Numbered from the stretch's first letter, positions 40,942 through 50,636 are shown. The stretch: 64,000 bases of DNA from Halanaerobium congolense (GCF_004366375.1 NZ_SOEF01000007.1:25474-89473), one strand, 5' to 3'. Numbers and translations are program-made. The notes: generated by a model not told the origin, from the letters alone.

Positions 40942-42111
40942 ATGGACGAAGACAATATTCAAAGACTTGAGTATGAGGGAAAAGAGATTATATTAATTCC
41001 TACTGCTCATATTTCTAAAAAAAGTGCAGAACAGGTAAAAGAAGTAATTGAAACTGAAGAACCTGATAGTGTATGTGTAGAATTAGATGAACAAAGATAT
41101 AGTTCTATTAATGATGAAGATAACTGGAATGAAATGAACATCTTTCAGGTCGTCAAAGAAAAAAAGTCTCTTTTATTACTGGTCAATTTAATTATTAGTT
41201 CATTTCAGAGTCGAATGGCTGAAAAACTGGGGATTAAATCAGGAGAAGAGATGCGCCAGGGAATTAAGTCAGCTGAAAAGATAGGAGCTGAACTGGTGCT
41301 TGCTGACCGTAATATTCAAATCACATTTAAAAGAGTTTGGGCTGGACTTGGTCTCTGGGAAAAATTAAAGCTTATTTTTCAAATTATAACTATGCTTTTT
41401 GTTGATGAAGAAATATCAGAAGCCGAATTAGATGAATTGAAAAATGAAAATGCCTTAAATATGATGTTGAAGGAAATGGGAAAGAGTTTTCCTGGAATTA
41501 AAAAACATCTGCTTGATGAAAGAGATCAATATTTGGCAAATAAAATAAAGAATGCTCCTGGAGAAAAAATTGTTGCTGTTTTAGGTGCGGCTCATGTACC
41601 CGGCGTTCAAAAAGAAATTTTCAAAGAACAAAATTTAGCAAAGATAACTAAAATACCTCCCAAGCCTAAATGGGGGAAAATTTTTTCCTGGGGAATTCCA
41701 ACAGTAATTTTAGTTATTATTATCTCTAGTTTTATCAATAATATCAGCACCGGTATTAAAGTCACTAAAGCCTGGATAATTTGGAATGGATCTTTATCTG
41801 CTCTAGGTGTGCTTTTAGGTAGGGGTCATATTTTGACTATTATCACAGCTTTTATAGTAGCACCATTAAGTTCTTTGAATCCTGCTTTAGCAGCCGGATG
41901 GTTTGCTGGTTTAGCAGAAGCTTATCTTAAAAAACCACAGGTAAAAGACTTTCAGAAATTATCTCAGGGAATTACGATTAAAGAAATTTATACAAATAAA
42001 GTTACTCACATTCTTTTAATTGTTATTCTTGCTAATTTAGGCAGTGTAATTGGAACTGCTGTTGGTGGAGCAAGTGTAATTAGAACTTTCTTAGAATTTT
42101 TTAGTTTTTAA
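40942..42111 (+). CDS. TraB-family protein
   Basis: The 389-residue protein matches the TraB/GumN family (named from pheromone shutdown): IPTAHISKKSAEQVKEVIE, DSVCVELDEQRY, GAELVLADRNIQITFKR and VLGAAHVPGV. The soluble N-terminal part, perhaps a metal-dependent hydrolase fold, is followed by several C-terminal transmembrane segments. The function is unknown in bacteria. AAGGAG lies upstream, and a TGATATAAT extended -10 box at about 40894-40902 drives it. Confidence 0.87.
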   Translation: MDEDNIQRLEYEGKEIILIPTAHISKKSAEQVKEVIETEEPDSVCVELDEQRYSSINDEDNWNEMNIFQVVKEKKSLLLLVNLIISSFQSRMAEKLGIKSGEEMRQGIKSAEKIGAELVLADRNIQITFKRVWAGLGLWEKLKLIFQIITMLFVDEEISEAELDELKNENALNMMLKEMGKSFPGIKKHLLDERDQYLANKIKNAPGEKIVAVLGAAHVPGVQKEIFKEQNLAKITKIPPKPKWGKIFSWGIPTVILVIIISSFINNISTGIKVTKAWIIWNGSLSALGVLLGRGHILTIITAFIVAPLSSLNPALAAGWFAGLAEAYLKKPQVKDFQKLSQGITIKEIYTNKVTHILLIVILANLGSVIGTAVGGASVIRTFLEFFSF

Positions 42112-42145
42112 ACTAAGTTTAGTTTAAAAATAAATGATTGCTGAT

Positions 42146-42180
42146 AAAAACTCTTCTCATAATATTCGAGAAGAGTTTTT
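42146..42180 (+). terminator. Terminator after TraB gene
   Basis: AAAAACTCTTCTC (42146-42158) pairs perfectly with GAGAAGAGTTTTT (42168-42180). Confidence 0.88.
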
Positions 42181-42221
42181 GAGTTGTAATTTAATTTTGT
42201 TAAATATAATATACATTTGTC

Positions 42222-42266
42222 AAATACAATTATCAATAATAATAACTATTTTTGATAATTGTATTT
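42222..42266. repeat. 15-bp perfect inverted repeat upstream of hom
   Basis: AAATACAATTATCAA (42222-42236) and TTGATAATTGTATTT (42252-42266), separated by 15 bases. It lies before the promoter, so it is not in the mRNA leader. It could be a protein-binding site or the relic of a small mobile element. Confidence 0.55.
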
Positions 42267-42306
42267 CAGTAAACAAAATTGCTTAAAAAATGAATATAAA
42301 TTTTCC

Positions 42307-42342
42307 TAAATGTTCGACATTTAAGCAGCTTATTGATATAAT
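42307..42342 (+). promoter_or_regulatory. hom promoter with overlapping palindromic operator
   Basis: TCGACA (42314-42319) and TATAAT (42337-42342), 17 bases apart, with TGA before the -10 box. The palindrome TAAATGT-TCG-ACATTTA (42307-42323) covers the -35 box, the usual position for a repressor site. Confidence 0.6.
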
Positions 42343-42398
42343 ATTTAGTAATGCAGAAGCTAGAAGCAAGCAATATAAGATTACAGGAGGGTATAAAA

Positions 42399-43682
42399 TT
42401 GCTTAGATTAGGAATTTTAGGATTAGGAACAGTGGGTAGTGGAGTAGTCAAGATTTTAGAGAAGAAAGCTGAAAACATAAAAAATAAGGTTGGAACAGAG
42501 GTTAAAATAAAAAAGATACTTGTTAACAACCTTGAAAAAGAAAGAGACATTGAAATTAATAGGGATTTATTAACTAATAAGGTTGAAGATATTATTGATA
42601 ACCCAGAGATTGATATTGTCGTAGAATTAATAGGTGGTGAGCAGCCTGCTTATGATTACATTATTCGATCTATCGAAAATGGTAAAAGCATAGTAACTGC
42701 CAACAAACTTGTAATTGCTAAATATGGTAAAAGAATTTTTAGAAAAGCAGATGAAAATAATGTTCAGGTTTGTTATGAAGGAAGTGTAGCTGGAGGATTG
42801 CCGATTATTAGACCTCTGCAGAATTCACTGGCTGCTAATAGAATAGAAAAAATTTATGGTATTTTAAATGGAACTACAAATTATATTTTAACTGATATGA
42901 GTAAAAACCAAAAAGATTTTGATGAGTCTTTAAAAAATGCTCAAAAACTAGGCTTTGCTGAGGCAGATCCCAGCTCAGATATAGATGGTCATGATGCAGC
43001 TTATAAAATAACTATTTTATCTTCTCTGGCTTTTGAAAGATTTGTGGATGTTAGAGATGTATATGTTGAAGGAATCAGAGAGATTAAAAGTGCTGATTTA
43101 GAAATTGCTCATGAAATGGGATATGTAATTAAACTGCTGGCTATTGCTAAAAATGGTCTTGATGGTGTTGATATTAGGGTCCATCCAGCTTTTGTTCCTG
43201 AAGATCACCCAATTTCTATGATTAATGGAACTTATAACTGTGTTTATTTACATGGTGATGCTGTAGGACAGGTAATGTCAACTGCCAAAGGAGCCGGTCA
43301 AATGCCTACTGGAAGTGCTGTAACAGCTGATATTATTCAGGTTGCAAAAGATATAAATCATGATCAGCGTGAAGTTCAGCGAATGGAATCCTTTTTAGAA
43401 AGCAATGTAACTGATATTGATGAAATCGAAAACAGCTTTTATTTACGTTTTGAAGTAAAGGATAAGCCAGGGGTGCTGTCTCATATCACTAAAATTTTTG
43501 GTGATAATAACGTCAGCTTAGCTTCAGTTCTTCAAAAACAGAAAAATAACCCGATTGTACCCTTAGTTTTTATTACCCATCATGTAAAAGAAAAGAATCT
43601 TAAAAAATCGCTAGCAAAAATTAAGGAACTTGATGACGTAATTGAAATCAACAGTGTAATTAGAGTTGAAGATGATATTTAA
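42399..43682 (+). CDS. hom: Homoserine dehydrogenase
   Basis: This enzyme reduces aspartate semialdehyde to homoserine for threonine and methionine. The 427-residue protein has the NAD(P) loop GLGTVGSGV near the N-terminus, VTANKLVIAKYG, YEGSVAGGLPIIRPL, GILNGTTNYIL and GFAEADPSSDIDGHDAAYK, and a C-terminal ACT domain (FEVKDKPGVLSHITKIFGD) for feedback control. The start is TTG at 42399, with AGGAGGG seven bases before it; the upstream ATG at 42351 has no such site. A promoter with an operator-like palindrome lies just upstream. Confidence 0.93.
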   Translation: MLRLGILGLGTVGSGVVKILEKKAENIKNKVGTEVKIKKILVNNLEKERDIEINRDLLTNKVEDIIDNPEIDIVVELIGGEQPAYDYIIRSIENGKSIVTANKLVIAKYGKRIFRKADENNVQVCYEGSVAGGLPIIRPLQNSLAANRIEKIYGILNGTTNYILTDMSKNQKDFDESLKNAQKLGFAEADPSSDIDGHDAAYKITILSSLAFERFVDVRDVYVEGIREIKSADLEIAHEMGYVIKLLAIAKNGLDGVDIRVHPAFVPEDHPISMINGTYNCVYLHGDAVGQVMSTAKGAGQMPTGSAVTADIIQVAKDINHDQREVQRMESFLESNVTDIDEIENSFYLRFEVKDKPGVLSHITKIFGDNNVSLASVLQKQKNNPIVPLVFITHHVKEKNLKKSLAKIKELDDVIEINSVIRVEDDI

Positions 43683-43712
43683 AGTATATTTTAATCAATA
43701 AACTGAATTAGT

Positions 43713-44084
43713 GGAGGTGAATATCAAGCAGGTCTAGAACTGGCTGAAAAATTGGAGGCTTATAAAGACGAGTTAAATTTTTATGTGATTATTGGTAAAG
43801 ATACTTATTCCACTGGAATCCTGCATGCTTTAAATTTTAAATATAAATTAAATGCGTATTTAGTTGGATATCCAACTTTAACTAAAATAAATCATTTTGG
43901 AGGAGCCAAAAATTTTAGCCTTCCAAATTCAAAACTTAAAATAAGTTATTCTACTAAATATTATAGAATACTAGAAAACAGTGATCCTGATTCTTTATAT
44001 CCAGATATTATGGTAGAAAAAGAGTTTGAAGATTTTTTAAATGGTAGAGATACAGTTATAGAACTAATTAGTTCTATAGATTGA
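43713..44084 (+). pseudogene. C-terminal fragment of a peptidase S41-like protein
   Basis: A frame open from about 43713 reads QAGLELAEKLEAYKDELNFY, VIIGKDTYSTGILHALNFKY and NHFGGAKNFSLPNSKLKISY, similar to the C-terminal half of S41-type peptidases or related proteins, to a stop at 44082-44084. GGAGGTGA (43713-43720) is followed by no usable start in the right place; only a TTG at 43752 would open it. It looks like a gene tail joined to another gene's ribosome binding site. Confidence 0.55.
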
Positions 44085-44100
44085 GTAGAGGAGTGAGAAT

Positions 44101-45456
44101 ATGAATACTAAAGATTGGTTAATTCAAGATTTAAAAGAAGATTGGCTAGAGGATAGAGCAGTAAAAGCAGAAAAAAATAACAAAATTGATAAGGAATTTT
44201 ATAAGCAGTATGATATTAAACAGGGGCTCAGAAATTCTGATGGAACTGGTGTTGTTGTTGGCTTTACTAAAATTGGTTCTGTCCATGGTTATACATATTG
44301 TGATGGTATTAAAACTCCAATTGAAGGCAGACTATTTTATAGAGATATAGAGATTGATGATTTAATTAAAAATGCAGGGAAATTTGGTTTTGAAAGCATT
44401 GTTTATCTCTTGTTGTTTGGTGAATTCCCTGATGAAGAGGAATTGGAAAAATTTAATGTTATTTTAGATGGTTTTAGAAAACTACCTCCACATTTCACCG
44501 AGAACACTATTCTAAAAAGTCCAAGTCGAGATGTAATGAATAAATTACAGAGGGCAATTCTTGTCCTTTATTCTTATGATGATTACCCTGACTCACTTGA
44601 TATTAATAAAATTTTAATTCAGAGTCTAAAGTTAATTGCTAGATTTCCAACAATTATTGCATATGGCTATCAAGCTAAAGCACATTATTTTGATGAACAA
44701 AGTCTTTATCTCCATAATCCTGTAGATGGTCTGGGTACAGCAGCTAATATTCTGCATATGATCAGATCTAATAATAAGTACACTAAGCTGGAAAAAGATA
44801 CTCTGGATCTTTTATTAATCTTACATGCTGAACACGGTGGCGGTAATAATTCGGCTTTTACAACCCATGTTGTTTCTTCAAGTGGTACTGACACTTATTC
44901 TGCTGTCGGAGCTGCTGTTGGAAGTTTAAAAGGTCCTAAACATGGTGGTGCTAATCTAAGAGTGAAATCAATGGTTGATAATATTAAAGAAAATCTTGCT
45001 GATTATTCAGACAAAGAAGAGTTAAAGAAATATTTAGAAAGAATTTTAATGGGGGAGGTTTTTGATCAAAAGGGCTTAATTTATGGAATGGGACATGCAG
45101 TTTATACTAAAAGTGATCCCAGGGCTGTAATTTTAAAGGAAAAGGCAAAAGAATTAGCTGCAGCTAAAGGAAGAATGGAAGAATTTGAACTTTATAGTAA
45201 TATTGAAAGCTTAACTAAAGAAATTTTCAAAGAAAAAAGAGGGGAAGACTGTATAATCTGTGCAAATGTGGATCTTTATTCCGGTTTCGTTTATCAGTTA
45301 TTAAATATTCCGAAAGAATTATTTACGCCACTATTTGCAACTGCTAGAATTGCCAGCTGGTGTGCTCATCGAATTGAGCAGCTGGTTAGTGACCATAAAA
45401 TAATTCGTCCAGCTTATAAGTCGCTAAAAAATGAAGAAAAATGTACAATTAGATAA
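44101..45456 (+). CDS. gltA: Citrate synthase
   Basis: The enzyme condenses oxaloacetate with acetyl-CoA. The 451-residue protein has the catalytic triad in context: LHAEHGGGNNS (H245), GPKHGGAN (H281) and ANVDLYSG (D391), and RLFYRDIEIDDLI near the N-terminus. The chain is some 70 residues longer than the compact bacterial form, with an extended N-terminus. In a fermenter it probably supplies 2-oxoglutarate for glutamate, fed by pyruvate carboxylase. GAGGAGTGAG lies before the ATG. Confidence 0.93.
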   Translation: MNTKDWLIQDLKEDWLEDRAVKAEKNNKIDKEFYKQYDIKQGLRNSDGTGVVVGFTKIGSVHGYTYCDGIKTPIEGRLFYRDIEIDDLIKNAGKFGFESIVYLLLFGEFPDEEELEKFNVILDGFRKLPPHFTENTILKSPSRDVMNKLQRAILVLYSYDDYPDSLDINKILIQSLKLIARFPTIIAYGYQAKAHYFDEQSLYLHNPVDGLGTAANILHMIRSNNKYTKLEKDTLDLLLILHAEHGGGNNSAFTTHVVSSSGTDTYSAVGAAVGSLKGPKHGGANLRVKSMVDNIKENLADYSDKEELKKYLERILMGEVFDQKGLIYGMGHAVYTKSDPRAVILKEKAKELAAAKGRMEEFELYSNIESLTKEIFKEKRGEDCIICANVDLYSGFVYQLLNIPKELFTPLFATARIASWCAHRIEQLVSDHKIIRPAYKSLKNEEKCTIR

Positions 45457-45483
45457 ATAGAATATATTTTAGAGGTGAATTTG

Positions 45484-46092
45484 ATGAATAAATACATAAC
45501 AATCAAAGGAGATATAATTAAGTCTAAAACTATTGATAATTTTGCGGAGGTATTTGCAGAAAAGATAAATCAAATTACTCATCCTGAAGCAGTAATCAGC
45601 AAATTTGAAATAGTTAAAGGAGATGAGATCCGAGGAATATTTGCTCAAGATTTAAATATAATTGACTTTTTAAGGGAATTAAGAGCAGTTTTATTGCCAT
45701 TAAAGATTAGACTTGCAATTACTATCACTGAAGTTGACCCAGGTGACTATCCAGATAATAAAGAAAAGTTATTCAAAAAAGCTGATGGTATATTAGACTT
45801 TATTGGTCAAAATAGGCAGTTTAAAACTTATATTTCTACAGATAATGAATTAATTAATAAAAGCTTAAATACACCCCTGCTCTTAATTGATAAAATTAAA
45901 TTTTCATGGGAGCAAAATGACTGTTTATTATATAATACTTATACTAAAAATAAAGATTTAGCAGTTTTAGCAGAAAAATTTGATTATAAAAAAGAAGAGC
46001 TTGAAAAAACAGCAGATGATTTAGCATTTGATGAGTTATATATTTCTGAGCATAATTTAATGCAGATCTTAAGCATATTTATTAATAATTAG
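45484..46092 (+). CDS. SatD family protein
   Basis: The 202-residue protein matches the SatD family: YITIKGDIIKSKTI at the start, VISKFEIVKGDEIRGIF and LLPLKIRLAITITEVD in the middle, and a helix-turn-helix-like C-terminal part (AVLAEKFDYKKEELEKTADD). SatD was named from an acid-tolerance locus in streptococci. No satE partner follows. The ATG at 45484 is preferred, as GAGGTGA (45472-45478) is the ribosome binding site. Confidence 0.78.
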   Translation: MNKYITIKGDIIKSKTIDNFAEVFAEKINQITHPEAVISKFEIVKGDEIRGIFAQDLNIIDFLRELRAVLLPLKIRLAITITEVDPGDYPDNKEKLFKKADGILDFIGQNRQFKTYISTDNELINKSLNTPLLLIDKIKFSWEQNDCLLYNTYTKNKDLAVLAEKFDYKKEELEKTADDLAFDELYISEHNLMQILSIFINN

Positions 46093-46130
46093 ATGTCAGC
46101 AGCCAAAATTAAATTAATGGAGGTTTTAAA

Positions 46131-47480
46131 ATGAATAGACAAAGTATAGATCAAAAAAATCTAGAAGATTTTTCAGCCTATTTTAAAAAAAGAGAAAATA
46201 GTGAGATTATTGCTAATGCAGTCATTAAAAATGGTATTAATGACACCGCCTTGAATAATGAGTCTGTTAAAAATATGCATTATGATTTTTCTGAAGAAAT
46301 TGATGTTGGCAAAGTTACAAATCAGGAAAAAAGCGGCCGCTGCTGGATGTTTGCAGCTTTAAATAATATTCGCTACAGTATTTCTAAAGATTTAAATATT
46401 AAAGATCATGATTTTGAATTATCTCAGTCATATACAATGTTCTGGGATAAGCTGGAAAAGGCAAACTACTTTCTGGAAAATATTATTTCAACAGTTGAGC
46501 TGGACCTTGACAGCCGTCGGGTAATGTGGCTCTTAAATGAACCAACAAGTGATGGTGGTCAGTGGGATATGTTTACCGCTTTAATCGAGAAGTATGGGAT
46601 TGTGCCTAAATATGTAATGCCTGAGACTTATCACAGCAGTAATTCCCATTATATGAATAAAATATTAAGTTTAAAACTAAGAGATTTGGCAAAAATTCTA
46701 AGAAATGATTTTAAATTAGGTGCAGATAAAGAAAGTTTAAGAGAAGAGAAAGAAGCTATGCTAGCTGAAATTTATTCTATTCTAGCTTACTTTTTAGGAG
46801 AACCTCCACAAGAATTTGATTTTGAGTATAAAGATAAAGATGGTGAATTTTATCGTGACAGTGGTCTAACTCCGAAAGAATTTTATAATCAATATTCTAA
46901 AGTTAAGATGGCTGATTATGTGAGTATCATAAATGCTCCAACTAAAGATAAACCATTTGACCAGACTTACACAGTCGAATTCCTTGGTAATGTTAAAGAA
47001 GGTCAGCAGATCCATTATTTAAATCTTCCTATTGAAAAATTAATTGATTACAGTATAAACCATCTAAAAGATGGTGAACCTGTCTGGTTCGGCTGTGATG
47101 TAGGGCAGTGGTCTAACAGAGATTTAGGAATCATGGACACAAATTTATTTAACTATGAATCAGTTTTAGACACTAACTTTTCTTTGGATAAAGGTGAACG
47201 CCTGCAGTATGGAGAAAGTATTTTAACTCATGCAATGGTCTTTACCGGAGTCAATCTTGATGACCAGAATCAAGCTGAACGCTGGAAGGTTCAGAACAGC
47301 TGGGGAGAAAAAGTTGGTGATGAAGGATTTTTCATAATGAGTAATGACTGGTTTAAGGAGTTTAACTATGAGGTAGTTATTCATAAAAAATATTTATCTG
47401 ATGAAGATCTTAAATCATATCAAAAAGATCCGGTCATCCTAAAACCATGGGATCCAATGGGTTCTCTGGCAAAAAAATAA
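46131..47480 (+). CDS. pepC: C1B aminopeptidase (bleomycin hydrolase family)
   Basis: The papain-fold aminopeptidase of 449 residues removes N-terminal residues from peptides in the cytoplasm. The catalytic residues are Cys71 (KSGRCWMFAALN), His367 (LTHAMVFTGVN) and Asn389 (KVQNSWG). Full family length, no signal peptide. It assembles as a hexamer with its active sites inside. GGAGG lies eight bases before the ATG. Confidence 0.93.
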   Translation: MNRQSIDQKNLEDFSAYFKKRENSEIIANAVIKNGINDTALNNESVKNMHYDFSEEIDVGKVTNQEKSGRCWMFAALNNIRYSISKDLNIKDHDFELSQSYTMFWDKLEKANYFLENIISTVELDLDSRRVMWLLNEPTSDGGQWDMFTALIEKYGIVPKYVMPETYHSSNSHYMNKILSLKLRDLAKILRNDFKLGADKESLREEKEAMLAEIYSILAYFLGEPPQEFDFEYKDKDGEFYRDSGLTPKEFYNQYSKVKMADYVSIINAPTKDKPFDQTYTVEFLGNVKEGQQIHYLNLPIEKLIDYSINHLKDGEPVWFGCDVGQWSNRDLGIMDTNLFNYESVLDTNFSLDKGERLQYGESILTHAMVFTGVNLDDQNQAERWKVQNSWGEKVGDEGFFIMSNDWFKEFNYEVVIHKKYLSDEDLKSYQKDPVILKPWDPMGSLAKK

Positions 47481-47488
47481 TTAAATAG

Positions 47489-47531
47489 AAAAAGGCTGAA
47501 ACTAACCGTTACGGGTTATTTCAGCCTTTTT
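47489..47531. terminator. Bidirectional terminator between pepC and sigma factor gene
   Basis: AAAAAGGCTGAAACTAACC (47489-47507) pairs with GGGTTATTTCAGCCTTTTT (47513-47531), with one mismatch. It serves convergent genes. Confidence 0.9.
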
Positions 47532-47541
47532 TTCTTCAAGT

Positions 47542-48474
47542 TTAGTTATTTAAATATCCTTTTAACTCTTTACTGCGGGTAGGATGTCTGAGTTTTCTTA
47601 AGGCTTTAGCCTGAATCTGTCTAATTCTTTCTCTAGTTACGCCAAACTGACTTCCAACTTCTTTAAGAGTCCTTTGACGACCGTCTTCAAGACCAAATCT
47701 TAATTTAATAATTCTTTTCTCTCGATCTGTTAGAGTATCTAATACAGTTTCTAACTGATCTTTTAAAAGTTCGGAAGAAGCAAGCATTTCTGGTGCAGGT
47801 GCATCTTGATCTTCAATAAAATCTTTCAAATGGCTGTCTTTTTCTTCGCCAATAGGAGTGTCTAAAGAAGTCGGCTGTTGATTCATGACCAGCTTCTGAA
47901 TTTCAAGTACTTTTTCCGGCTCCATATTCATTTCTTCACCAATTTCTTCTATAGTTGGCTCCCTTTCTAAATCTTTTTTAAGTCGTTTTTCAATTCTTCT
48001 TAATTTATTCATAGTTTCTACCATATGCACAGGTATTCTAATAGTTCTTGCCTGATCAGCAAGAGCTCTGGTAATCGACTGTCTGATCCACCAAGTTGCA
48101 TAGGTACTGAATTTATAACCTTTTGTATAATCAAATTTTTCTACTGCCTTCATTAATCCTTTATTGCCCTCCTGAATTAAATCCAGAAAAGACATACCCT
48201 GTCCTATATATTTTTTGGCAATACTAACTACAAGTCTTAAGTTAGCTTCAGTCAGCTGTGCCCTGGCTTCCTGATCACCCTGTTCAATTCTTTTTGCGAG
48301 TTCCACTTCTTCCTCTTTGTCAAGCAGATCAACTTTACCCATTTCTTTTAAATAAACGCGAACGGAATCATCAATACCGGCTCCATCAGGTATGGAAAGA
48401 TCTAATTCATTTTCTTCTTCTTCAGTACTGTCATTCTGGTTATCATTATTTTCGTTATTATCTTTTTTAACCAT
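47542..48474 (-). CDS. rpoD: RNA polymerase sigma-70 factor (RpoD/SigA type)
   Basis: This 310-residue sigma factor has regions 1.2 to 4.2: [17 protein letters not shown] (1.2), [20 protein letters not shown] and [20 protein letters not shown] (2.1-2.4), [14 protein letters not shown] (3) and [20 protein letters not shown] (4.2). Region 1.1 is absent: a short acidic, Asn-rich stretch (about 28 residues) precedes region 1.2. The usual dnaG neighbour is missing too. It may be the primary factor or a group 2 paralogue. GAGGAGG lies before the ATG. Confidence 0.87.
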   Translation of the reverse strand: MVKKDNNENNDNQNDSTEEEENELDLSIPDGAGIDDSVRVYLKEMGKVDLLDKEEEVELAKRIEQGDQEARAQLTEANLRLVVSIAKKYIGQGMSFLDLIQEGNKGLMKAVEKFDYTKGYKFSTYATWWIRQSITRALADQARTIRIPVHMVETMNKLRRIEKRLKKDLEREPTIEEIGEEMNMEPEKVLEIQKLVMNQQPTSLDTPIGEEKDSHLKDFIEDQDAPAPEMLASSELLKDQLETVLDTLTDREKRIIKLRFGLEDGRQRTLKEVGSQFGVTRERIRQIQAKALRKLRHPTRSKELKGYLNN

Positions 48475-48557
48475 TTAAATTCCTCCTCAATGCATAATGC
48501 CTGACACAATCATTAATTGTAACACAAAAATTTCAAAATTTAAAGCTTTTAATAAAA

Positions 48558-49832
48558 TTAATTTAAAAAGTTTTCAAATTTAAGTTTCTCAAAACTATTT
48601 TTTTCCTGTTTTTTAATTTCTTCATAGAGTTTCTGCAGTTCCAAATCTCGAAAAATATATTGAATTTTAAAATCTTCGGCCAAATAATTATTTTGATAAA
48701 TATCCCAAACAGAAATATTTTCTGCTTTTACAAGGGGAATGAAATTTCCAGCTTCTGTTTCAGCAATAAATTTTTTTTCCTTTAATTTTTCGATTTCAAA
48801 TTCTATATCTTCAGCCGGAAGATTAATCTGATCAATCAAATTAGAAAAGGAGAGAGCTTGGGTATCCTTCTGTTTATAATTTTTAAATAAAACTAATAAA
48901 ATAGCTGTTGGTATTAACCCCCTCAAGCCCTGATTAATTATCTTGCGGTTTAGCATATATTTCAGGCTGCTTCGATGCTGAAAAACATAAGAAATTACAG
49001 CTCCTAAAAGCACTATTAGCCAGATCAAATAGAGCCAAAGCAAGAAAATTGGAATTATGGATAACGGTCCATAAACCTGATTGTAAGTTATCATATTAGA
49101 AGTATAAATTGCATATAAATTTTTAGATAAAATAAATAAAAATCCACTAAAAAACCCAGCAAAAATAGCGGCAGCAGGTGTTACTTCTGTATTTGGTACA
49201 AAATAATAGAAAATAATAAATACTAAAAAATTGAAAGAAAACAGAATATGACTAAAAATACTGCTCTGGCTGATTTGTTCACCACTCAGCCATAACCCCA
49301 AATATCTTTCTGCAAAAAGCAGACTTAAAGTCAAAAGCATAGTTATAGTAAAGGTGCCTAAAGTGATAAAAGTCCAAAATGAAACAAATCTTTTAAACAA
49401 ATCACGATGTTCTTTTACATTCCAAATGTTGTTAAATGTCATTTCTACTCTGGCCAGCATAAAAACAATAATAAAAATTAGAGAAATAAAACTAATTATA
49501 CCAAGCTGTTCGATATCGACATTTAAAATATATATTTCTAAATAATTAATAAGGCTTTCTCCAGTACCAGCTGCTAGATTATTTAAAATGAGAGCCTTTA
49601 TTTCATCAACAATAGTATCCATTTTACCAAAAAAATTAAATAAAGTCATTATATAAAAAGAAAAAATCAAAAAGGGAACTATGGATAAGATTGTAATGTA
49701 AACCATTCCCATGGCATGAATGAAGATATCATTTTCTCTGGACTTCTGGTAAACTCTTTTTATAAATAATAAAATCAGGTCGAAAGAGATCAGCGTTTTT
49801 GTATTTTTTAAGAATTTATCTATATACCTCAT
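48558..49832 (-). CDS. YihY/BrkB family membrane protein
   Basis: The 424-residue protein has six transmembrane segments in its first 280 residues with family landmarks: NDIFIHAMGMVYITILSIVP, ARVEMTFNNIWNVKEHRDLF, GFFSGFLFILSKNLYAIYTS and YGPLSIIPIFLLWLYLIW. A C-terminal winged-helix-like cytoplasmic part follows. It was once named ribonuclease BN, which is wrong; its function is unknown. The ATG at 49830-49832 is chosen since GAGGTGG (49839-49845) lies before it. The sigma factor gene follows after 83 bases. Confidence 0.88.
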   Translation of the reverse strand: MRYIDKFLKNTKTLISFDLILLFIKRVYQKSRENDIFIHAMGMVYITILSIVPFLIFSFYIMTLFNFFGKMDTIVDEIKALILNNLAAGTGESLINYLEIYILNVDIEQLGIISFISLIFIIVFMLARVEMTFNNIWNVKEHRDLFKRFVSFWTFITLGTFTITMLLTLSLLFAERYLGLWLSGEQISQSSIFSHILFSFNFLVFIIFYYFVPNTEVTPAAAIFAGFFSGFLFILSKNLYAIYTSNMITYNQVYGPLSIIPIFLLWLYLIWLIVLLGAVISYVFQHRSSLKYMLNRKIINQGLRGLIPTAILLVLFKNYKQKDTQALSFSNLIDQINLPAEDIEFEIEKLKEKKFIAETEAGNFIPLVKAENISVWDIYQNNYLAEDFKIQYIFRDLELQKLYEEIKKQEKNSFEKLKFENFLN

Positions 49833-49981
49833 GGGCGCCACCTCTTTTATTATTTTTTCTTCTTACTATTATATTCTTTAAATAAAAAAAATATCCTTCA
49901 CTGAATTAAAAATAAATATTTGCTGAATAAATAATTTTTGTTATAATTAAAGTGTATATAGACCAAAAAAGGGGAGATAAT

Positions 49982-50470
49982 ATGGATAAGCTTAAATCAG
50001 GGATTTTATTAATAACAATTGGAATTTTTATGCTGCTCAACACATTTGATTTAGTTAGTGATAACATTTTTCTTTATTTATTAAGTGCTGGATTTTTAAT
50101 CAGCTACATTTTATTAGGGGGCAGGAAACATTACAGAAATATCGGGTTTTTAATGCCTGCTTCGATTCTAACTTCTATAGCTTTAGCTACCGATCTGCAG
50201 AGAATTGATTTTATCAACAATCTTGGTGGTGGAGTTTTTTTTATTCTTCTGGGTATGTCATTTTTAATTATCTTGATTCACAGCAGTGCTTTTGAAAATT
50301 GGGATTGGCCGCTGTATCCTGGAGGATCATTAATTATTTTTGGTCTTTTTGTAATTTTCATAGATAACAGTCAGTTTATGCAAAACTTAAATTATTTAAA
50401 TTATTTGATACCTATTGTTTTAATAGGAGTTGGAGCACTTTTAATTTATTTCAGACAAAATAAAAGATAA
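49982..50470 (+). CDS. Integral membrane protein
   Basis: A 162-residue protein with about five transmembrane segments (SGILLITIGIFMLLNTFDLV, IFLYLLSAGFLISYILLG, GGVFFILLGMSFLIILI, GSLIIFGLFVIFI, LIPIVLIGVGALLIYF). It resembles the LiaF/DUF5668 N-terminal type of membrane domain. The ATG at 49982 follows GGGGAGAT; the start at 49952 lacks a site. Confidence 0.68.
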   Translation: MDKLKSGILLITIGIFMLLNTFDLVSDNIFLYLLSAGFLISYILLGGRKHYRNIGFLMPASILTSIALATDLQRIDFINNLGGGVFFILLGMSFLIILIHSSAFENWDWPLYPGGSLIIFGLFVIFIDNSQFMQNLNYLNYLIPIVLIGVGALLIYFRQNKR

Positions 50471-50519
50471 TTCAAAAAATTAATAATATAAGCTTTAATT
50501 AGATATTAGTTAAGAATTG

Positions 50520-50636
50520 TGGTATACTTTAATGGAATATAAGTTAATTACTAATTTTTATCAGTTTTTAGGGAAAATTCTCTAACTGAAAATAATTTAT
50601 TAATAATTTCTACCTTATCTATCTGGGTAGAATTTT
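50520..50636 (+). promoter_or_regulatory. pyc promoter and structured leader
   Basis: TGGTATACT (50520-50528) is an extended -10 box. The leader of about 155 nt can form two hairpins: TCAGTT/AACTGA with inner AGGGA/TCTCT (about 50560-50588), and TTCTACC (50608-50614) with GGTAGAA (50626-50632) followed by TTTTATT, which resembles an attenuator. No known riboswitch class is recognised. Confidence 0.45.
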
